64,000 bases of DNA, from the NCBI GenBank assembly GCA_009739215.1, contig VSJF01000001.1:2728001-2792000 (forward strand), read 5' to 3'. The translations under genes were made by a program, and so were the position numbers. The DNA is from Floccularia luteovirens. Its lineage: Eukaryota > Basidiomycota > Agaricomycetes > Agaricales > Squamanitaceae. This document shows positions 60,201 through 64,000 of the stretch, in pieces (within the stretch, counting starts at the first letter, position 1; the number at the start of each line of letters is the position of its first letter). Under the pieces are notes generated by a model. The model did no database searches. It had not been told where the DNA came from and worked only from the letters and a program-made list of their open reading frames with translations.

Positions 60201-61709
60201 AATCGAGCTATTTGTTGCACCTGTCCACCATGCCAGTCTGGGACACCCTGCCAGGAACCCATTAGACCGAGGCCGCGACAAACTCCTTCAGTTATAGCGA
60301 GTTGCTCGCGATCTAGCTCTTTCCTTGAGAGATAGTGAATATCTAGGCCATTCGAGTAACAACCGGAAAACGTACCAAACAGCTAAATCAGCTACATTCC
60401 TCGATGGAGTTCCGTTTAATACACTGCGAACTTTATGAGCCACATCGGCGTTGGAGCCACCAAGTTGGTCTAATTTGAGACGAACATCCGACCAACCCCA
60501 CAAACCAAGAGTAACCCCCCGAGCAAGCTCATATTGGACACCCCAAGCAATGTTCTTCTTATCCATCATCCGCTGTGTCGCGTCACAGTGGGAGATAACG
60601 AATGGTTCTAATGCGGTCCCAAATTCGGCGTTGGTGATATCGATAACACTCGACGGTGCATTTGAACGACCTTTATAACTGGGGGTTGTCCCTTTGATAC
60701 TTTGTAGAAGCGCATTTGTGGGTATCGACTGAGGTTTAGTTCTATGCCTGCCAATACTTGAATCTGATGAACAAATGCTTGATGATAATGACGATGGTGG
60801 TGGGGAGGAGCAGGAGGAGGAGGAGGAGGAGGAGGAGGAGGAGGCATCAGGCGTGATTGAAAATGTTGAGCCTTGAGGTGACAGAGTCTGCGGTGACGAT
60901 TGCGACGATGTTTTGAATTTAAAAGCTGGCAGACACGTTCAAATAAGAACCAAAGGACATATAAGCTACGCTTACTCCATTCCACTTGAGAAAAAAAATA
61001 AATCAAATCTATAGGCGATATTTATACGGTCCAACATACCTTGTTCGTCCTCGTCGGTATCCTCAATCACTATCACTCTTTTCTAGGAAGTATATGAACG
61101 ACATGTGGATTGTCCCCGGGAAGGAACCTACTTTGGAAGGGATTTCCACGGGTGTACGTTTGGCGAGTGGTTGCCTAAAAGGGTTCTTGCTCCGTGGTTC
61201 AAGCTCTTTAGGTGGCTTTTGATCAATGTCCAGACTGAGTTGTTGAAGAGATCTTGTGATTGTCGTAGATTTATCGTTTGTGGTCCATGACGATTTTTTA
61301 TGCGTAGTTGGGGATAGTTCGTGGTATGTTTTATAGAAAGGGGATGTCGTTATAGGATTTACTAGTTCGGTGGATAAACTAAAGTTCATTTGGGGTAAGA
61401 TAATTAAGTGCCACATACATCCATTCGTTGGTTTAGTTCGTGGATATTCATCAAGAGGTCTAATCGCAGGCGTAGTTTTGGAGCTTTGGATAGCAGTCTT
61501 CAATAATTCGTTCTCTATCGTTTGCAAGTTGGGTTTTATATGTAGTTACATATTACGGTTGAGATGGCGACATACCAGGAATGCTCCCTACTGCTGCCCA
61601 GAATGCGCCATCTTCTGGATCTGCGTAGCTATCAAAATCGATCTTTCACTAGACTTCAACACTTTAAGTGCGGCTGAGGTTTGGAAGGGCGACTCACATT
61701 GTTTGCCAT
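57209..61709 (-). CDS. RNA-dependent RNA polymerase of RNA silencing (QDE-1-like)
   Basis: Cellular eukaryotic RdRP that makes double-stranded RNA for the RNA-interference pathway; this is a host gene, not viral. The start at 61709 gives a four-codon exon MANN joined to DFDSYADPEDGAFWAAVGSI. A disordered N-terminal region with a Ser tract precedes the catalytic half. Recognisable pieces are DAPDYSRGMAEKIMTDGCG, AVQARIAGAKGMFLLHP, TLWQVLTGKVVVRKA, VVAVDVPELWNWPDVVIVST and RSLMSLLGGG. The metal-binding DxDGD is present as DTDGD but is assembled from three exons, the middle one only 12 nt (58260-58271). It continues EVIIVREPELVLPFSTKGF and LYSMYHDRAILKYGYDHPKS, with FCTLLDASKTGLRLRP downstream. 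Two +1 frame changes near 57770 and 57680 separate this from the last conserved block, DLMKPYDTATEYALQAHKHG. End at 57209. Confidence 0.85.
58260..58271 (-). other. 12-nt micro-exon with RdRP catalytic residues
   Basis: Flanked by introns 58272-58327 (gttagc...taag) and 58214-58259 (gtatat...cag). The exon ATACTGATGGAG supplies the centre of the DTDGD metal-binding motif; the first Asp codon is completed at its 5' junction and the last at its 3' junction. Confidence 0.8.
60812..60843. repeat. (GGA)n microsatellite, poly-Ser in RdRP
   Basis: About ten GGA/GAG units on the plus strand, read as TCC serine codons in the minus-strand RdRP frame. Confidence 0.8.
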
Positions 61710-62016
61710 ACAGACTGTCGCTGGGTTGTAATGCAGGGTGGGTAACACAAAAAATATACGGATGGAAGTATAAGTAAGGTATCGAATGAATACGATTAAG
61801 ATGCAGGGTTCAGATGTGTACGATAAGACGGGGTATGCGTGATAGTAAAGGAAAAGCTGTAAATGGGCTGTCTGTCCATTGCCTCGTCCATAATGTTCTT
61901 ATTGCGGCTGTCGCTATTCATTCGGTGACAGATGTTCGAAATTAGCTCGTCACACGCACGTGCCACGCGATTTACCCTGTGACATATCAGTTTTTCTCTT
62001 CACATCAACGTTCACC
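61710..62016. promoter_or_regulatory. bidirectional promoter RdRP / centrin
   Basis: 307 bp between divergent starts. It must carry both promoters; no element was identified. Confidence 0.4.
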
Positions 62017-62723
62017 ATGTACACCTCTTCTGCAGCACAGAAAGCAAAACGTAGAACACACGCGCGTCCTGAAATATCTGATGAACAGAAACAGGAGATC
62101 AAAGAAGCATTTGAACTCTTTGACACGGATAAAGATGGTTGTGTCGATTATCACGAACTCAAAGTGGCAATGAGAGCCCTGGGCTTCGACATGAAGAAGG
62201 CAGAAGTTTTGAAGATTTTGAGAGACCATGATAAAACGGGCCATGGTCTGATGGAGTTCGAAGATTTCGCGAAAATAAGTGAGTAACAGTCTCTGTTCGC
62301 GGTGGTCTGAATATATGCGCCCAATTACGCGTTATTCTTCAATTTCAATGGGTTCAGTTCCGTGTATCAGCCGAATATACCATATCCATTTTTCATAATG
62401 CTCTCTTACGGCTCGTTCTGATCGCTTTTCTCCTTTAGTGAGCGAAAGAATTATGGCACGCGATCCTATGGACGAAATACGACGCGCTTTTCAGCTATTC
62501 GACGATGACAACACTGGAAAGATTAGCTTGCGGAATCTTAGGCGTGTGGCTAAAGAGATTGGAGATAGGTTGGAGGATGATGAGTTGTGAGTGATATACA
62601 CAACGATAACATTCACATAATTTAGGCCCTCTTAGACAGGCAATGATTGATGAATTTGACCTCGACCAGGACGGCGAGATTAATGAGCAAGAATTTATTG
62701 CTATCATGACTGATGACGCATAA
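62017..62723 (+). CDS. CDC31: centrin (Cdc31-like EF-hand protein)
   Basis: Calcium-binding protein of the spindle pole body and of mRNA export (TREX-2) and nucleotide excision repair complexes. The start at 62017 gives a basic N-terminus ([13 protein letters not shown]) followed by [20 protein letters not shown], the first EF-hand. The second hand is degenerate ([16 protein letters not shown]), the third is [19 protein letters not shown] and the fourth [16 protein letters not shown]. Three exons: splicing restores [12 protein letters not shown] and [11 protein letters not shown]. The stop is at 62721-62723, giving about 165 residues, the usual size. [13 protein letters not shown] together with the [13 protein letters not shown] linker distinguishes centrin from calmodulin. 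Confidence 0.92.
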
Positions 62724-64000
62724 AATTACCCCATTTATTATCTATCATTGACATCTGTAATCTCCTTACGTCTGGCATACATTGTTCCATTCCTTCCATT
62801 CCTACGACTTACATTCCCTTGCTGTTCCCTGCTTTGCTTGTGTCTCGATTGTACTCTAATCACATCATCTGTGAGTTACTATGTAGTCCCTAGGGTATTT
62901 CTTGATAAACTGACAACATGTGCAGATACTTGTCTGCTGTATAGCTATAGATAAGATGTATAATATCCCCTGCCTTGAATCAACTACACAATCAAACACA
63001 ATAAATGACCCACCTGGTACGAACGTGATGAAACTAACGGTTATTATTGAGATAGAAGGACGGACTATGTCAGATCCCGCCGGTCATTGGGAGTACCTAC
63101 CTTTTGAAGTTTACGGTTTGATACTATCCGGAATGAGGAATCGAACCAAGTTGCTCTAACACATTCTTCCTATATCCTCGGCATTGAAATTTGGAAGACC
63201 AGGTGAGCCAGTGCGTTTCGTCAAATGTCTCATTTTGTCATATACACAAGAATTTGGCTTCAGGTACTCCGTTTATTTCGGTCAGTGATCTTGTTTGTCC
63301 CTTCGATCATTGGCGGGTATTGCTGAGAGGGTTTGTCGCCTGACTGATGATGGAAACCTCAAAGTGACCACGTAAACTTCCATTATGGTATTCTGATCAT
63401 GGATAGTAAGTATTTGAAAATGCAATTCATTGGAAAGTAATCGACTAATGGGATATTTGAAAACAAAACCAGGGGAGTCCACATACATAAAGTTCCGCGC
63501 CCTCCAAACCCGAGAATCCCCAGCCATCCAAATTCTCATCCAGAATCAAATCAATGTCACAGTAAAAGTTAAAAGACTGAAGCAATCCAGGAATATACGA
63601 GATCAATGATTCTTGATCCCGAAACAATTGAATCCTAACCCATTAAGTATAACAGCCCACTCTACTCTGGAATCATCTCGCCAATTCTCGATCAGTCGGA
63701 AGCTACATGCCGGATATTCAAATCCTCAGATAGAAAAGAAACAAGGTCGGGAGCAGCCGGATTAGGCTCTACTTGAAGGAAGGTTGAAGAAAAACAATAT
63801 GGAGACGAGGAAGAGGAAGGCGAAATTCGAGAAAATTTCCAGCGCGCTGACAATTGTTTTTGGTTTTGCGAGCTTCTGTCAATATTTCTTACCCCCTGAT
63901 ACTCTTTTGCTGTCTCACAGTGAGTAGTTGTCCCTCATTCGAGTCGAACGATATTTGATTAATTTTCGAACAAAGTACAATTACTGATTGACAGGTGACG
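62724..64000. other. right edge, unresolved coding-like fragments
   Basis: No complete gene is supported. At 63067 on the plus strand MSDPAGHWEYLPFEVYGLIL looks like the start of an F-box-type domain but is cut by a stop after about 30 codons. On the minus strand, 63480-63630 (LISYIPGLLQSFNFYCDIDL) and about 63705-63860 (EPNPAAPDLVSFLSEDLNIR) read like exons of a gene that may begin beyond the window. I cannot join them. Confidence 0.3.

Noticed and set aside
57209..61709. viral origin of the RNA-dependent RNA polymerase
   Set aside because: The gene has many spliceosomal introns and the DxDGD double-psi barrel motif of cellular silencing RdRPs, not the GDD motif of RNA viruses.

Overview
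This is nuclear DNA of a filamentous basidiomycete, most likely an Agaricomycete. The evidence is dense 45-65 nt GT-AG introns, class I hydrophobins with a conserved four-exon structure, a NACHT-WD40 gene, a quelling-type RNA-dependent RNA polymerase, and spacers of only 100-300 bp between housekeeping genes. I saw no tRNA, rRNA, CRISPR array, bacterial operon or intact transposon. Exon joins are my own reading of splice signals plus reading-frame continuity.

Left part (1-16.6 kb): two related aldo-keto reductase genes point outward-in around a one-domain fasciclin (FAS1) secreted protein. They are followed by four class I hydrophobin genes arranged as two divergent pairs (- + and - +) with large gene-poor spacers. 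The promoters, introns and 3' UTRs of the four copies are shared in a mosaic pattern, which suggests gene conversion after duplication.

Middle part (16.8-33 kb): an SCI1-like basic nuclear protein; the AAA+ ATPase RVB2 divergent from mitochondrial ribosomal protein uL2m over about 160 bp; a GON7-like KEOPS subunit; a class I lysine-type methyltransferase; two tandem thioredoxins; and a PLP aminotransferase.

Right part (33-64 kb): a NACHT-WD40 NLR-like gene with signs of decay; a membrane-anchored LysM protein; a CMGC-like kinase; a small ankyrin protein; condensin SMC4; a small secreted protein; ribosomal protein eL28; a DAP1-like small protein; a Trf4/PAPD5-type poly(A) polymerase; a large conserved fungal TPR-like protein; an RNA-silencing RdRP; and centrin. 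Neighbours are mostly divergent or convergent pairs, so many share short bidirectional promoters. Functional themes are surface/wall interaction (hydrophobins, FAS1, LysM), chromosome and RNA housekeeping (SMC4, RVB2, Trf4, centrin), and non-self or genome defence (NACHT-WD, RdRP).

The most notable observations are 12-15 nt micro-exons in three genes (one encodes the catalytic core of the RdRP), the mosaic hydrophobin quartet, and several apparent frameshifts that all shift in the same (+1) direction. I did not find convincing evidence of a wholly new multi-gene system.
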